DNA of 64,000 nt from Pseudomonas sp. B21-040 (GTDB lineage: Bacteria > Pseudomonadota > Gammaproteobacteria > Pseudomonadales > Pseudomonadaceae). Under the pieces are notes generated by a model. It was not told the origin of the DNA and searched no databases. It worked only from the letters and a program-made list of their open reading frames with translations. This document shows positions 36,661 to 46,599 of the stretch, piece after piece. The stretch is from assembly GCF_024748695.1 (NCBI RefSeq), contig NZ_CP087176.1, positions 365,501-429,500 on the forward strand, in the 5' to 3' direction. Within the stretch, counting starts at the first letter, position 1. Each line of letters starts with the position of its first letter. A program made the translations under genes and the position numbers.

Positions 36661-38340
36661 TTACCGCTCATGCACATAAGTGCCCGGTGCCGCCTCGGCC
36701 GCGACATAGGTTTTGTTGCCCAGAACCGTCGGGGATTTTTTCAGCTTGCCCGATCGTTCGGCTTGCCATGCCTGCCAGTGCAGCCACCAGGAATCGGTGT
36801 GCTTGGTGGAGTTTTCTTGCCAGTCTTCGGCCTTGACCGGCATTTCGGTGCTGGTCATGTAGCGCGATTTCGGGTTGCCTGGCGGGTTCAGAATGCTCTG
36901 GATATGCCCGCTGCTCGACAGCACGAACTCGACCTTGCCACCGAACAGTTGCGCTGACTTGTAGCAGGACTTCCACGGGGTGATGTGGTCGCTGGTGCCA
37001 GCCAGGCAATAGATGTCGGCGGTGACTTGCTTGAGGTCAATCGGCGTACCGCACACTTCCAGTGCATTGGAGCGGATCAGTGGATTACTTTTGAACATCT
37101 CGATCAGGTCGCCGTGGAACGCGGCCGGCAATCGTGTGGTGTCGTTGTTCCAGAACAGGATGTCGAACACCGGCGGCTCGTTGCCCAGCAGGTAGTTGTT
37201 GACCCAGTAGTTCCAGATCAAATCGTTGGGGCGCATCCAGGCGAAGACTTTCGCCATGTCGCGGCCTTCCAGAACCCCGGCCTGATAGGACTGGCGCTTG
37301 GCGGATTCCAGGGTTTGCTCGTCGACGAACAGGGCGACGTCGCTGTCCAGGGTGGTGTCCAGCACGCTGACCAGCAGCGTCAGGGCGTTGACCTTTTTCT
37401 CGCCGATTGCCGCGTAATGGCCCAGCAGCGCGGTGCAGGTAATGCCACCGGAGCAGGCGCCGAGCATGTTGATGTCTTTACTGCCGGTGATAGCGCTGAC
37501 TACGTCGACCGCTTCCTTGAGCGCCTCGATGTAGGTCGACAGACCCCACTCGCGCTGTTCCTTGGTCGGGTTGCGCCAACTGACGATAAAGGTCTGCACA
37601 TTGCTGCGCAGGCAGTAGCGCGCCAGGCTCTTCTCCGGGCTCAAGTCGAACACGTAGAACTTGTTGATCTGGGGTGGCACCACCAGCAACGGGCGTTCGT
37701 ACACTTGCTCGGTGGTGGGCTTGTACTGGATCAGTTCCAGCACGTCATTGCGGAACACCACCGCGCCTTCGGTCACTCCCAGGGTCTTGCCGACTTCGAA
37801 TGCGCCCATGTTGACCTGGCTCGGCATGCCGCCGTTGTTCACCATGTCCTTGGCCAGGTGCGAGAGGCCGTCGAGCAGGCTCTTGCCACCGGTTTCGAAG
37901 AAACGTTTGACCGCCGCCGGGTTGGCCGCCGTGTTGGTCGGGGCCATGGCTTCGGTCATGAGGTTGATCACGAAATGCCCGCGAGCGACATCTTTGGGTG
38001 AAAGGTTACTGTCGTCGATCCAGTCGTGGAGCTCCCTGCGCCACGCCAGGTAAGTTTGCAAATAACGTTTGTAGAGCGGGTTTTGGCTCCAGGCCGGATC
38101 GGCAAAACGACGGTCATCGGTGGACGGTTGAAGTTCGGATTTGCCGAACAACACGTTCTTCAGTTCAAGGCCGAAATGGGCGACATGCCTGGCACTGTGA
38201 ATCGGTTGTTTGATGGCCTGCCTGAGCACCATGCGAGCAGAAGCCAATAGATCTTTTCCACGCAGCCCAACGACAGGATTCAGCCCCAAGGTGTTTTCCG
38301 AGGCTTGAGTCTTCAAGTCATCGTTATTTTTGTTACTCAT
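36661..38340 (-). CDS. phaC1: Class II PHA synthase PhaC1
   Basis: Polymerises (R)-3-hydroxyacyl-CoA of medium chain length into PHA on the granule; 559 aa, the normal size. The catalytic Cys sits in LGACSGG (about residue 296), the Asp in TSDHITPWKS and the His in SSSGHIQS, so the triad is complete. It is paralogous to phaC2 over its whole length and is intact here. GGAG precedes the ATG. It heads the phaC1-phaZ-phaC2-phaD cluster. Confidence 0.95.
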   Translation of the reverse strand: MSNKNNDDLKTQASENTLGLNPVVGLRGKDLLASARMVLRQAIKQPIHSARHVAHFGLELKNVLFGKSELQPSTDDRRFADPAWSQNPLYKRYLQTYLAWRRELHDWIDDSNLSPKDVARGHFVINLMTEAMAPTNTAANPAAVKRFFETGGKSLLDGLSHLAKDMVNNGGMPSQVNMGAFEVGKTLGVTEGAVVFRNDVLELIQYKPTTEQVYERPLLVVPPQINKFYVFDLSPEKSLARYCLRSNVQTFIVSWRNPTKEQREWGLSTYIEALKEAVDVVSAITGSKDINMLGACSGGITCTALLGHYAAIGEKKVNALTLLVSVLDTTLDSDVALFVDEQTLESAKRQSYQAGVLEGRDMAKVFAWMRPNDLIWNYWVNNYLLGNEPPVFDILFWNNDTTRLPAAFHGDLIEMFKSNPLIRSNALEVCGTPIDLKQVTADIYCLAGTSDHITPWKSCYKSAQLFGGKVEFVLSSSGHIQSILNPPGNPKSRYMTSTEMPVKAEDWQENSTKHTDSWWLHWQAWQAERSGKLKKSPTVLGNKTYVAAEAAPGTYVHER

Positions 38341-38598
38341 CTACGACGCTCCATTGTCCTGAGACGAGTACCTGATACCAGCGGTGTAGTCACACAGCCA
38401 ATGCCAGGTACTACTGCTCGGGTGACCGTTAATACTGCATCGCTGCTTTTTAGTTCAGAGAGCACTGCAGGGAACTTGCCAGCTCCATTGGTTACCCGAG
38501 TTTAATTTTTTTCGCAAGCAGGCCAATCATTGACCCAGAAGCGGAGCATTCAAACAGATGAAATTAGAAAATGCCCTCTAAAGAGCAAGAGGCCTGAC
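38341..38598. other. phaC1 upstream region
   Basis: 258 bases between the DUF971 gene and phaC1, both on -; more AT-rich than its surroundings with a T-run near 38505-38512. It should hold the phaC1 promoter and PhaD-responsive sites. I could not assign a -35/-10 pair or a sigma54 GG-N10-GC pair with confidence. Confidence 0.4.
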
Positions 38599-38970
38599 TT
38601 AGAGCATCAGCTTGACGACGGATTCATTCGGGTCGCGGGTTTTTCCGGCCGCTTTGAGCTCGGCAAGATAATCCTCCCAAAGTGCGTCATAACGTCGCGC
38701 CAATTCATAGAGGTATTCCCAGGTGAACAGGCCGCTGTCGTGGCCGTCATCGAAGGTCAATTTCAGTGCGTACTGACCGGCCGGTTCTACCTTGCTCAGG
38801 CCTACGTTGATCTTGCCAAATTGCAGGACAGGTTTGCCGTGGCCCTGGACCTCGGCGGAGGGAGAGTGCACGCGAAGAAATTCGGCGGGCAGGGTGTATT
38901 CCTCGCCCGACGCGTATTTCAGCGACAGGGTTTTCGAGGCTTTGTGCAGTTTGATGTCGGTGGGGATCAT
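38599..38970 (-). CDS. DUF971 protein (gamma-butyrobetaine hydroxylase-like N-terminal domain)
   Basis: Small protein of 123 aa, start at 38970 (MIPTDIKLHKASKTLSLKYASGEEYTLPAEFLRVHSPS). The single DUF971 domain includes the typical FLRVHSPSAEVQGHG and LTFDDGHDSGLFTWEYLYEL segments. The domain is linked to iron-sulfur or iron-dependent proteins in other contexts; its role alone is unknown. It follows hslVU on -, as in other Pseudomonas genomes, and may be co-transcribed past the intervening hairpin. Confidence 0.85.
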   Translation of the reverse strand: MIPTDIKLHKASKTLSLKYASGEEYTLPAEFLRVHSPSAEVQGHGKPVLQFGKINVGLSKVEPAGQYALKLTFDDGHDSGLFTWEYLYELARRYDALWEDYLAELKAAGKTRDPNESVVKLML

Positions 38971-39005
38971 GACCGGGTATCCGTCTGTAGGCGTGTGGTC
39001 AGCCC

Positions 39006-39077
39006 CCTGTAGGAGCACGGCTTGCCGGCGATGGCGATTTCAAGTGCGCCATCGCCAGCAAGCTGTGCTCCTACAGG
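39006..39077. repeat. REP-type hairpin after hslU
   Basis: 31-base arms (39006-39036, 39047-39077) pair apart from two G-U-type mismatches around a 10-base loop; core gtaggagcacggcttgccgg. Compact enough to act as an attenuator or RNase barrier between hslU and the DUF971 gene. Confidence 0.8.
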
Positions 39078-39089
39078 AGGTCACATGGC

Positions 39090-40427
39090 TTACAGGATAT
39101 AACGGGACAGGTCTTCGTTCTGCGCCAATTCACCCAGGTGGCTGTTGACGTAGTCGGCGTCGATCAGGATCACCTTGTCGTCATGGGCACTGGCCAGATC
39201 ACCGGCGCTGAACGACACCTCTTCAAGCAGTCGCTCAAGCAAGGTGTGCAGGCGACGGGCACCGATGTTCTCGGTCTTCTCGTTAACCTGCCAGGCGATC
39301 TCGGCAATGCGCTTGATGCCGCTCGGCTGGAACTCGATGCCCAGGCCTTCAGTCTTCAGCAGCGCACAATATTGCTCGGTGAGCGAGGCATGCGGCTCGC
39401 TGAGAATGCGCTCGAAGTCTTCAGGCGTCAGCGCCTTGAGCTCGACACGAATCGGCAGGCGGCCTTGCAGCTCTGGCACCAGGTCGCTCGGCTTGCTCAG
39501 GTGGAACGCACCGGAGGCAATGAACAGGATGTGGTCGGTCTTGACCATGCCCAGCTTGGTATTGACGGTGCAGCCTTCGATCAGCGGCAGCAAATCGCGC
39601 TGTACGCCTTCGCGGGACACATCGACACCGCCGGAATTGCCGCGCTTGGCCACCTTGTCGATTTCGTCGATGAACACGATGCCGTGCTGCTCGACCGCTT
39701 CCAGTGCCTTGGCTTTCAGCTCTTCATCGTTGACCAGGCGGCTGGCTTCTTCGTCGCGCACCAGTTTCAGCGCTTCCTTGACCTTGAGCTTGCGGCTCTT
39801 GCGTTTGCCCTTGCCCATGTTGGCGAACAGGCTTTGCAGCTGGTTGGTCATTTCTTCCATGCCAGGTGGCGCGGAGATGTCGACGCCGGACACTTCGGCG
39901 ACTTCGATTTCAATTTCCTTGTCGTCCAACTGACCTTCACGCAGACGCTTGCGGAACAGCTGGCGGGTGTTGGAATCGGCCGAGGGTGCTTCGTCGTTGT
40001 TGAAACCCATGCGTGCCGGTGGCAGCAGGGCGTCGAGAATGCGCTCTTCGGCAGCGTCTTCGGCGCGGTGGCGCACCTTGGTCATTTCCTGTTCGCGCAG
40101 CAGTTTGATGGCTGCGTCAGCCAGGTCACGAATGATCGATTCCACATCGCGGCCGACATAGCCGACTTCGGTGAACTTGGTCGCTTCAACTTTGATGAAG
40201 GGCGCGTTGGCGAGTTTGGCCAGGCGACGAGCGATCTCGGTTTTGCCGACACCGGTCGGGCCGATCATCAGGATGTTCTTGGGGGTGACTTCAACGCGCA
40301 GCTCTTCAGGCAGCTGCATCCGGCGCCAGCGGTTGCGCAGCGCAATGGCGACGGCGCGCTTGGCATCGTCCTGGCCGATGATATGGCGATTGAGTTCGTG
40401 GACGATTTCACGGGGAGTCATGGACAT
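39090..40427 (-). CDS. hslU: HslUV protease ATPase subunit HslU
   Basis: AAA+ unfoldase of the HslUV (ClpYQ) protease, cytosolic hexamer, 445 aa. Walker [10 protein letters not shown], Walker B VFIDEIDK, the pore-loop region [18 protein letters not shown] and the C-terminal ENLSRYIL-like tail (EDLSRYIL) that docks into HslV are present; an intermediate I-domain spans about residues 110-240. Follows hslV by about 55 bases. Confidence 0.96.
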   Translation of the reverse strand: MSMTPREIVHELNRHIIGQDDAKRAVAIALRNRWRRMQLPEELRVEVTPKNILMIGPTGVGKTEIARRLAKLANAPFIKVEATKFTEVGYVGRDVESIIRDLADAAIKLLREQEMTKVRHRAEDAAEERILDALLPPARMGFNNDEAPSADSNTRQLFRKRLREGQLDDKEIEIEVAEVSGVDISAPPGMEEMTNQLQSLFANMGKGKRKSRKLKVKEALKLVRDEEASRLVNDEELKAKALEAVEQHGIVFIDEIDKVAKRGNSGGVDVSREGVQRDLLPLIEGCTVNTKLGMVKTDHILFIASGAFHLSKPSDLVPELQGRLPIRVELKALTPEDFERILSEPHASLTEQYCALLKTEGLGIEFQPSGIKRIAEIAWQVNEKTENIGARRLHTLLERLLEEVSFSAGDLASAHDDKVILIDADYVNSHLGELAQNEDLSRYIL

Positions 40428-40482
40428 AGTATTTAGCGGACCTCAAGCAAGAATGAGCCGTGGCACGATGGCCAACACGGGC

Positions 40483-41013
40483 TTACTCGGCGCAGTCCTG
40501 CTCCTCAATGGTCTGGGTGTGATTGGTGAATACGCAGATATCGGCAGCGATGCCGAGGGCGGTTTCGACGATTTCCCGGGCCGACAGATCGGTCTTCTTG
40601 AGCAGTGCGCTGGCCGCGGCCTGGGCGTAGCCGCCGCCGGAACCCATGGCGATCAAGCCTTCTTCGGGTTCTACGACATCGCCATTGCCGGTAATGATCA
40701 GGGAGGCGTCTTTGTTGGCAACGGCGAGCATGGCTTCGAGACGGCTCAGGGAGCGGTCGGTGCGCCATTCTTTGGCGAGCTCGACGGCTGCGCGAACCAG
40801 GTGACCTTGATGTTTCTCAAGCTGGCCTTCGAAACGTTCGAAGAGGGTGAAGGCGTCAGCGGTGGCACCGGCGAAACCGGCGATGACCTGGCCGTGGTAC
40901 AGGCGGCGAACTTTCTTCGCGTTGCCTTTCATCACGGTATTGCCGAGAGAAACCTGGCCGTCGCCGCCCATGACGACTTTGCCGTGGCGGCGAACTGAAA
41001 CGATGGTGGTCAA
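40483..41013 (-). CDS. hslV: HslUV protease catalytic subunit HslV
   Basis: Threonine peptidase (proteasome beta-like), 176 aa. I start it at the TTG at 41013: GGAG lies 9 bases upstream, and after Met removal the protein begins [19 protein letters not shown] with the catalytic Thr exposed. The ATG further upstream (41061 or 41079) would bury that threonine and is unlikely. [22 protein letters not shown] and [11 protein letters not shown] family motifs are intact. Confidence 0.93.
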   Translation of the reverse strand: MTTIVSVRRHGKVVMGGDGQVSLGNTVMKGNAKKVRRLYHGQVIAGFAGATADAFTLFERFEGQLEKHQGHLVRAAVELAKEWRTDRSLSRLEAMLAVANKDASLIITGNGDVVEPEEGLIAMGSGGGYAQAAASALLKKTDLSAREIVETALGIAADICVFTNHTQTIEEQDCAE

Positions 41014-41153
41014 GGGAAGAGTCTCCACGCAGCGGGGCGAAAATGCCTTATGCCAACTCATATGGGGGTGGTGGCGCATTTTTCAACTGCGGGGCGGGAG
41101 AGGGGACGAGTGGTTTGAGTCAGATGGGATGTGTGGTGTTTATCAGAACGCTT

Positions 41154-41230
41154 TCGCGGGCAAGCCCGCTCCCACAGGGATAGCGCATATCCTGTGGGAG
41201 CGGCGGTGCGACGATTCGACTTGCCCGCGA
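41154..41230. repeat. REP doublet of two different unit variants
   Basis: Left unit tcgcgggcaagcccgctccc (41154-41178 in full). The inverted right unit begins cctgtgggagcgg (41191) and ends cttgcccgcga (41230), but carries about 16 extra bases (cggtgcgacgattcga) where a perfect copy would have one G. The extra stretch looks like a longer REP variant rather than random sequence. Confidence 0.75.
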
Positions 41231-41261
41231 TGAACGATGACGCACAGATCCTGCCGGGAAA

Positions 41262-41972
41262 TCAGCGGCTTTGGCGTTGTTGTAACAACAGGTTGCTAAA
41301 GCCTGCGCCGGCCAGTTGTTTCTGCGCGGTGGTCAGTTGTTCGCGGTTGCTGAACGGCCCGACCAGAACGCGATACCAGGTCTCATCCTTCACCGTGCCG
41401 GACTCAACCGCCACGGCCTGGCCCAGCAGAATGATCTGCGCACGAACCTTGTCCGCATCAGCCTCTTTGCGGAACGAGCCCGCCTGCAGGAAGAACTTGG
41501 TCACCGGCGCGGCTTTGGTGACGGGCGGCGGTGGCGGTGGTGTTATCCCGGCCAGGGCAGCCTGCGCGCGTGCCGTGTCGATCTTCGCCGCTTCCGCCGG
41601 TGTCACCGGTGTGGTCGGAATGGCTGGCACCTGTGGCGTCGGCAGGGTTTTTTCCGGCACGGCATCCGGCGGTACGATCACTTCCGATTCCGGCAGCAAG
41701 GTGTAGAAGTCGTATTTCGGCTTCACCGGTTGCGTCGGGCTCGGCGGGGTCTTGTTGGCCTCGGCGATCTTGGTGGCTTTCTGTTGCTGCTCCACCTTCT
41801 CGCGCTTGACCGTGTCGCTGCCCTTGCCCGGTTCCAGTTTCATCAGGAAAACGATGAACGCGCCGACCGTCAGGCCGATGGCCATCCACAACCAACCCGG
41901 GATCGGTTGCTTTGCTGGAGCTTGGTATCGGCTGGCGCCACGCTTGGGTGCAGGTTTTTTCTTGGCAGCCAA
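41262..41972 (-). CDS. SPOR-domain membrane protein (FtsN-like)
   Basis: Bitopic inner-membrane protein of 236 aa. A short basic cytoplasmic N-terminus (AAKKKPAPKRGASRYQAPAK) precedes one membrane segment (GWLWMAIGLTVGAFIVFLM, about residues 26-45). A Pro/Thr-rich periplasmic linker follows, then a C-terminal SPOR domain (about 155-230; KFFLQAGSFRKEADAD, YRVLVGPFSNREQ) of the kind that binds denuded peptidoglycan at the septum. The order argS-SPOR-hslV is the usual Pseudomonas one. It may serve as FtsN, but that is not certain. One base separates it from argS. Confidence 0.88.
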   Translation of the reverse strand: MAAKKKPAPKRGASRYQAPAKQPIPGWLWMAIGLTVGAFIVFLMKLEPGKGSDTVKREKVEQQQKATKIAEANKTPPSPTQPVKPKYDFYTLLPESEVIVPPDAVPEKTLPTPQVPAIPTTPVTPAEAAKIDTARAQAALAGITPPPPPPVTKAAPVTKFFLQAGSFRKEADADKVRAQIILLGQAVAVESGTVKDETWYRVLVGPFSNREQLTTAQKQLAGAGFSNLLLQQRQSR

Positions 41973-41973
41973 C

Positions 41974-43710
41974 TTACATACGCTCCAGAGTTTCCAGACC
42001 CAAGAGTTCCAGGCCTTGCTTGAGTGTGCGACCGGTCAGTGCGGCGAGGCGCAGACGGCTTTGCATTTGCGCCGGGGTGTCGGCGCTCAGGATCGGGCAG
42101 TTCTCGTAGAAACTGGAGAACAGGCCGGCCACATCGTACAGGTAGGTGCACAGGATGTGCGGCGTCCCTTTGTCGGAAACGTTGTTCAGTATTTCGCCGA
42201 ACTGCGCCAGTTTGGCGGCCAGTTCGTGTTCGTGCGCGGCTTCCAGCACGATCTGGCCTTCGACTTCGGTGAAGTCCTTGCCCAGCTTGCGGAACACGCC
42301 GGCAACGCGAGTGTAGGCGTACAGCAAGTAAGGCGCGGTGTTGCCTTCGAAGTTCAGCATCAGCTCGAAGTTGAAGCTGTAGTCGCTGGTGCGGTGCTTG
42401 GACAGGTCGGCGTATTTGACCGCGCCAATGCCCACCACCTTGGCGATGTTGCGCAGTTCGTCATCGGCCAGCTCTGGATTCTTGTCTTTCACCAGGGTGT
42501 AGGCGCGTTCCTGGGCTTCGGTCAGCAGGTCGATCAGCTTCACGGTGCCGCCGTCACGGGTCTTGAACGGACGGCCATCTTTACCGTTCATGGTGCCGAA
42601 GCCCATGTGTTCCATTTCCATCGGGTGCGTCACGAAGCCGGCCTTGCGCGCCACGGCGAACACTTGCTGGAAGTGCAGGGCCTGGCGCTGGTCGACGAAG
42701 TACAGCGCGCGATCGGCTTTGAGCTTGCCGCTGCGATAACGCACGGCCGCCAGGTCGGTGGTGGCGTAGAGGTAGCCGCCGTCCGCTTTCACGATGATGA
42801 CTGGCAGCGGATCGCCGTCGGCGTTCTTGAACTCGTCGAGGAACACGCACTGGGCGCCGTTGCTTTCGACCAGCATGCCGGCGGCCTTGAGGTCGTTGAC
42901 CACGTTGATCAGGTCGTCGTTGTAGGCACTTTCGCCCATGACGTCGGCCATGGTCAGTTTGACGTTCAGCAGTTCGTAGATTTTCTGGCAGTGCGACAGG
43001 GAAATGTCTTTGAACTTGGTCCACAGCGCCAGGCAGTCCGGGTCGCCGGCCTGCAGCTTGACCACCAGGCCTCGGGCGCGATCAGCAAACTCTTCGGATT
43101 CGTCGAAGCGCTGCTTGGCGGCACGGTAGAAGTTTTCCAGGTCCGACAGCTCGTCGCTGGTGATCGGGTTTTCCTGGAGGTACGCCATCAACATGCCGAA
43201 CTGGGTGCCCCAGTCGCCCACGTGGTTCTGACGGATCACTTCGTCGCCGAGGAATTCCAGGACTCGCGCGACACCGTCACCGATGATGGTCGAGCGCAAA
43301 TGGCCGACGTGCATTTCCTTGGCGAGGTTCGGTGCCGACAAGTCGATGACCGTGCGCTGTGCCGGGCCGGCCTTGCGCACGCCAATCTGACTGTCGGCCA
43401 GCGCGGCATCCAGGCGCGAGGCCAGGGCCTGGGTGTTCTGGAAGAAGTTCAGGAAGCCCGGGCCGGCGATTTCGGTTTTGGTGATGTTTTCATCAGCCGG
43501 CAGCGCGGCGATGATTTTCTCGGCCAGGTCGCGCGGCTTCATGCCGGCCAGTTTGGCCAGCATCATGGCGATGTTGCTGGCGAAGTCGCCGTTCTTCTTG
43601 TCGCGGGAGTTTTCCACCTGGATCGCCGGCGACAGGCCTTCAGGCAACACACCTTCGTTGACGAGTTGGGTGATGGCTTGTTGGATCAGCTGGCGAATGG
43701 TGTCTTTCAT
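41974..43710 (-). CDS. argS: Arginyl-tRNA synthetase
   Basis: Class I aminoacyl-tRNA synthetase, 578 aa, from the ATG at 43710 ([20 protein letters not shown]); the open frame upstream has no family support. An N-terminal additional domain binding tRNA comes first, then the HIGH-type motif in [14 protein letters not shown] and a catalytic core with [18 protein letters not shown] in place of a canonical KMSKS, as is normal for many ArgRS. The C-terminal anticodon-binding DALR domain ends [10 protein letters not shown]. Confidence 0.96.
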   Translation of the reverse strand: MKDTIRQLIQQAITQLVNEGVLPEGLSPAIQVENSRDKKNGDFASNIAMMLAKLAGMKPRDLAEKIIAALPADENITKTEIAGPGFLNFFQNTQALASRLDAALADSQIGVRKAGPAQRTVIDLSAPNLAKEMHVGHLRSTIIGDGVARVLEFLGDEVIRQNHVGDWGTQFGMLMAYLQENPITSDELSDLENFYRAAKQRFDESEEFADRARGLVVKLQAGDPDCLALWTKFKDISLSHCQKIYELLNVKLTMADVMGESAYNDDLINVVNDLKAAGMLVESNGAQCVFLDEFKNADGDPLPVIIVKADGGYLYATTDLAAVRYRSGKLKADRALYFVDQRQALHFQQVFAVARKAGFVTHPMEMEHMGFGTMNGKDGRPFKTRDGGTVKLIDLLTEAQERAYTLVKDKNPELADDELRNIAKVVGIGAVKYADLSKHRTSDYSFNFELMLNFEGNTAPYLLYAYTRVAGVFRKLGKDFTEVEGQIVLEAAHEHELAAKLAQFGEILNNVSDKGTPHILCTYLYDVAGLFSSFYENCPILSADTPAQMQSRLRLAALTGRTLKQGLELLGLETLERM

Positions 43711-43844
43711 GGTCTTCTCTTTCGACCGCAAGCGCGGCGGCGCTTCGATGCGCTGGTGGAAAAACTGGGCATTATCCGTTGCGAAGGCGGGCTTGCCAAC
43801 CTTAGCAGGCAGGATGTGGATATGTGGTGACAAATGTCTTCGTT

Positions 43845-43912
43845 TGTAGGAGCAAGGCTTGCCTGCGATGGCGCCCTTGAGATCGCTATCGCGGGCAAGC
43901 CTTGCTCCTACA
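43845..43912. repeat. REP doublet between argS and priA
   Basis: Inverted units tgtaggagcaaggcttgcct (43845-43869 in full) and 43888-43912, near-perfect stem of 25 bp with one mismatch and an 18-base loop; it lies just beyond the priA stop on -. Confidence 0.85.
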
Positions 43913-43933
43913 CATTCAACGACGATCTTCAGG

Positions 43934-46153
43934 TCAATACAAATCGACAGGATCGACATCCAGCGACCAGCGCACCGCCCGTCCGCTCGGCATCTGCTCC
44001 AGCACCAGCAACCAACTGGCCAGCAACCGATGCAGCGGCGCCCGCGCCGTGGCCTGCAATAATAGCTGTGCACGATAACGTCCGGCGCGGCGTTCCATCG
44101 GCGCAGGCACCGGCCCCAGCAGTTCGATTCCGCCAAGATTCTGTTCGTCCACCAAACGTTCGGCCTCGCTGCATGCTTCATCCAGGAAACTTTCGGCCTG
44201 CCCCGGCTTGTGCGCTTCGGCCCGCAGCAGCGCCAGGTGTGCGAAGGGCGGCAGGCCCGCCGAGCGACGTTCGCTCAAGGCCTGTTCGGCGAATGCGAAA
44301 TAGCCCTGCTCCGTCAACTGCACCAGCAGCGGGTGGTCTGCCAGGTGCGTCTGGATGATGACTTTGCCCGGCTCTTCCGCCCGCCCGGCCCGCCCGGCCA
44401 CTTGAACAATCAACTGCGCCATGCGTTCGCTGGCGCGGAAGTCACCGGAGTACAACCCGCCGTCGGCGTCGAGAATCGACACCAGCGTCACCCGTGGAAA
44501 GTGATGCCCTTTGGCAAGCATTTGCGTGCCGACCAAAATGCACGGCTGGCCCTTTTGGATGGTGGCAAATAGCTGATTCATCGCGTCTTTGCGCGACGTG
44601 CTGTCGCGGTCGACCCTCAGCACCGGGTAGTCCGGGAACAGAATCGCCAGGCGTTCCTCGGCGCGCTCGGTGCCAGCACCCACGGGGCGCAAATCGACTT
44701 TGCTGCATTTCGGGCAGCGCCGGGGCACGCGTTCGACGTAGCCGCAATGGTGGCAGCGCAACTCACCGGAGCGCTGGTGCACGGTCATCCGCGCATCGCA
44801 GCGCTGGCATTCAGACATCCAGCCGCAGTCGTGACACAACAAAGTCGGCGCAAAGCCACGACGGTTGAGGAACACCAATACTTGCTGGCCGGCTGCCAGC
44901 GTCTGACCGATGGCTTGCTGCATCGGTCCGGAAATACCGCTATCCAGCGGGCGACTTTTTACATCCAGGCGCAGGAAACGCGGCTGCTTGGCACCACCCG
45001 CCCGCTCGTTCAGGCGTAGGAGGCCGTAACGGCCGGTGTAGGCGTTGTGCAGGCTTTCCAGTGAAGGCGTGGCGGATCCAAGGACAATCGGGATGTTTTC
45101 CTGCCGGGCGCGGACCAACGCCAGGTCACGGGCGTGATAACGCAAGCCTTCCTGCTGTTTATAGGAGCCGTCGTGCTCTTCGTCGATGATGATCAGACCG
45201 GGGTTTTTCATCGGCGTGAACAGCGCCGAGCGCGTGCCGATAATAATGTCGGCGTCACCGTCCCGAGCGGCGAGCCAGGCTTCGAGCCGCTCGCGATCAT
45301 TGACCGCCGAGTGAATCAACGCGATGCGTGCATTGAAGCGCTGCTCGAAGCGCGCCAGGGTCTGCGGGCCGAGGTTGATCTCCGGGATCAGCACCAGCGC
45401 TTGTTTACCGGCTTCGAGGGTTTCGCGGATCAGCTGCAAATAGACTTCGGTCTTGCCGCTGCCCGTGACACCGGCGAGCAGAAAGGCGTGATAACTGTCG
45501 AAGCCGGCGCGAATGGCTTCATAGGCTGCGCGCTGTTCCGGGTTGAGCGGCAATTCCGGTTGCGCCAGCCAGTGTTCGTGGCGTGCGCCGGGGGCGTGCT
45601 TGCGAATCTCCACTTGCACCAGATCCTTGGCCAGCAGCAAGTCCAGACTGTCTTTGCTCAACATCAGTTTGCTCAACAACTGATGGGCGACGCCGTGGGG
45701 ATGCTGGGCCAGTGTCGCCAAGGCTTCGCGTTGGCGCGGGGCGCGGGCGATGCGAGGGTCATCGAGGCTGGCGCCGGGCGCCGCGGACCAGAAGCGTTCC
45801 TGGCGCGCCTCGGCCAATTCACCCTGACGCAACAATACCGGCAACGCCCAGCTCAAGGTGTCGCCGAGGCTGTGCTGGTAATACTGGGACGTCCATAAAC
45901 ACAGTTTGAACAGCGCCGCCGGTAGCGGTGGCGTGGCGTCCAGCAAGGCCAGGGCCGGTTTGAGTTTTTCCACCGGCACTTCGCTGGTGTCGGTAACTTC
46001 CACCAGTATCCCGATCATTTCCCGACGACCGAACGGCACCCGCAAGCGCATGCCCGGTTGCAGCTGGGCGCGCAGGACCCCGGCCGGGGCGCGGTAATCG
46101 AACAGACGGCGCAGGGGCGAAGGCAGGGCGAGGCGCAAAATGGCGTCGGGCAC
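43934..46153 (-). CDS. priA: Primosomal replication restart helicase PriA
   Basis: 3'-5' DNA helicase that restarts collapsed replication forks, 739 aa. An N-terminal DNA-binding domain ([21 protein letters not shown]) precedes helicase motifs [11 protein letters not shown] (Walker A), [13 protein letters not shown] (DEEH box) and [11 protein letters not shown]. The paired zinc-binding cysteine block [13 protein letters not shown] and [17 protein letters not shown] follows, then motif V/VI in [13 protein letters not shown]. Divergent from rpmE. Confidence 0.96.
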   Translation of the reverse strand: MPDAILRLALPSPLRRLFDYRAPAGVLRAQLQPGMRLRVPFGRREMIGILVEVTDTSEVPVEKLKPALALLDATPPLPAALFKLCLWTSQYYQHSLGDTLSWALPVLLRQGELAEARQERFWSAAPGASLDDPRIARAPRQREALATLAQHPHGVAHQLLSKLMLSKDSLDLLLAKDLVQVEIRKHAPGARHEHWLAQPELPLNPEQRAAYEAIRAGFDSYHAFLLAGVTGSGKTEVYLQLIRETLEAGKQALVLIPEINLGPQTLARFEQRFNARIALIHSAVNDRERLEAWLAARDGDADIIIGTRSALFTPMKNPGLIIIDEEHDGSYKQQEGLRYHARDLALVRARQENIPIVLGSATPSLESLHNAYTGRYGLLRLNERAGGAKQPRFLRLDVKSRPLDSGISGPMQQAIGQTLAAGQQVLVFLNRRGFAPTLLCHDCGWMSECQRCDARMTVHQRSGELRCHHCGYVERVPRRCPKCSKVDLRPVGAGTERAEERLAILFPDYPVLRVDRDSTSRKDAMNQLFATIQKGQPCILVGTQMLAKGHHFPRVTLVSILDADGGLYSGDFRASERMAQLIVQVAGRAGRAEEPGKVIIQTHLADHPLLVQLTEQGYFAFAEQALSERRSAGLPPFAHLALLRAEAHKPGQAESFLDEACSEAERLVDEQNLGGIELLGPVPAPMERRAGRYRAQLLLQATARAPLHRLLASWLLVLEQMPSGRAVRWSLDVDPVDLY

Positions 46154-46257
46154 GCGGGGGGATCTCGATCAACTAACAAAAAAGGGCTTGGCACATACAT
46201 CTGTAGGGGTCGCTTAATGGGTCGGGAGCCTAGCAGACGGTCGGTAGAAGCGACAGC

Positions 46258-46285
46258 TTGCGCGATTGCAAAGGTCTGGTAGAAT
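46258..46285 (+). promoter_or_regulatory. Putative sigma70 promoter of rpmE
   Basis: TTGCGC (46258-46263), 16-base spacer, TAGAAT (46280-46285), about 70 bases before the rpmE ATG. The leader that follows has a small caacaatagtgttg hairpin and a good ribosome-binding site (TGAGGA). Confidence 0.6.
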
Positions 46286-46354
46286 CCGCGGCCTAATTAC
46301 GTGCGGTATTCAACAATAGTGTTGAGTGGCGGCACGCTAGCCTGAGGAATCATC

Positions 46355-46585
46355 ATGAAAGCCGATATCCATCCAACATACGAAATCACCGCAGTTACCT
46401 GCAGCTGTGGCAACAAGTTCGAAACTCGTTCGAACCTGGCCAAGCCTCTGGCGATCGACGTATGCAACGAGTGCCACCCGTTCTACACCGGTAAGCAGAA
46501 GACTCTGGATACTGGCGGTCGTGTACAGCGCTTCGCAGACCGTTTCGGCGCTTTCGGCAAGAAAGCTCCAGCTGCTGCAGAGTAA
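46355..46585 (+). CDS. rpmE: 50S ribosomal protein L31 (zinc form)
   Basis: Ribosomal protein L31, 76 aa. Cys residues at 16, 18, 37 and 40 ([17 protein letters not shown]) mark the zinc-binding C+ form, whose partner under zinc starvation is a C- paralogue encoded elsewhere. [15 protein letters not shown] is the family signature. Followed within 40 bases by two hairpins that reach into the next gene. Confidence 0.97.
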   Translation: MKADIHPTYEITAVTCSCGNKFETRSNLAKPLAIDVCNECHPFYTGKQKTLDTGGRVQRFADRFGAFGKKAPAAAE

Positions 46586-46599
46586 GGTTGAAGGGCCCG

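Noticed and set aside
38341..38598. Sigma54 promoter upstream of phaC1 (attggcctgcttgcg on -)
   Set aside because: GG and GC are only 7 bases apart instead of 10, so it does not fit the -24/-12 pattern.
31478..43912. Recurring taggagc/gtgggagc palindromes as a CRISPR array
   Set aside because: Units are inverted pairs scattered between genes, not regularly spaced direct repeats with unique spacers; no cas genes are present.
43711..44181. N-terminal extension of argS
   Set aside because: It runs through a REP doublet and into priA; the ArgRS N-terminus begins at 43710.
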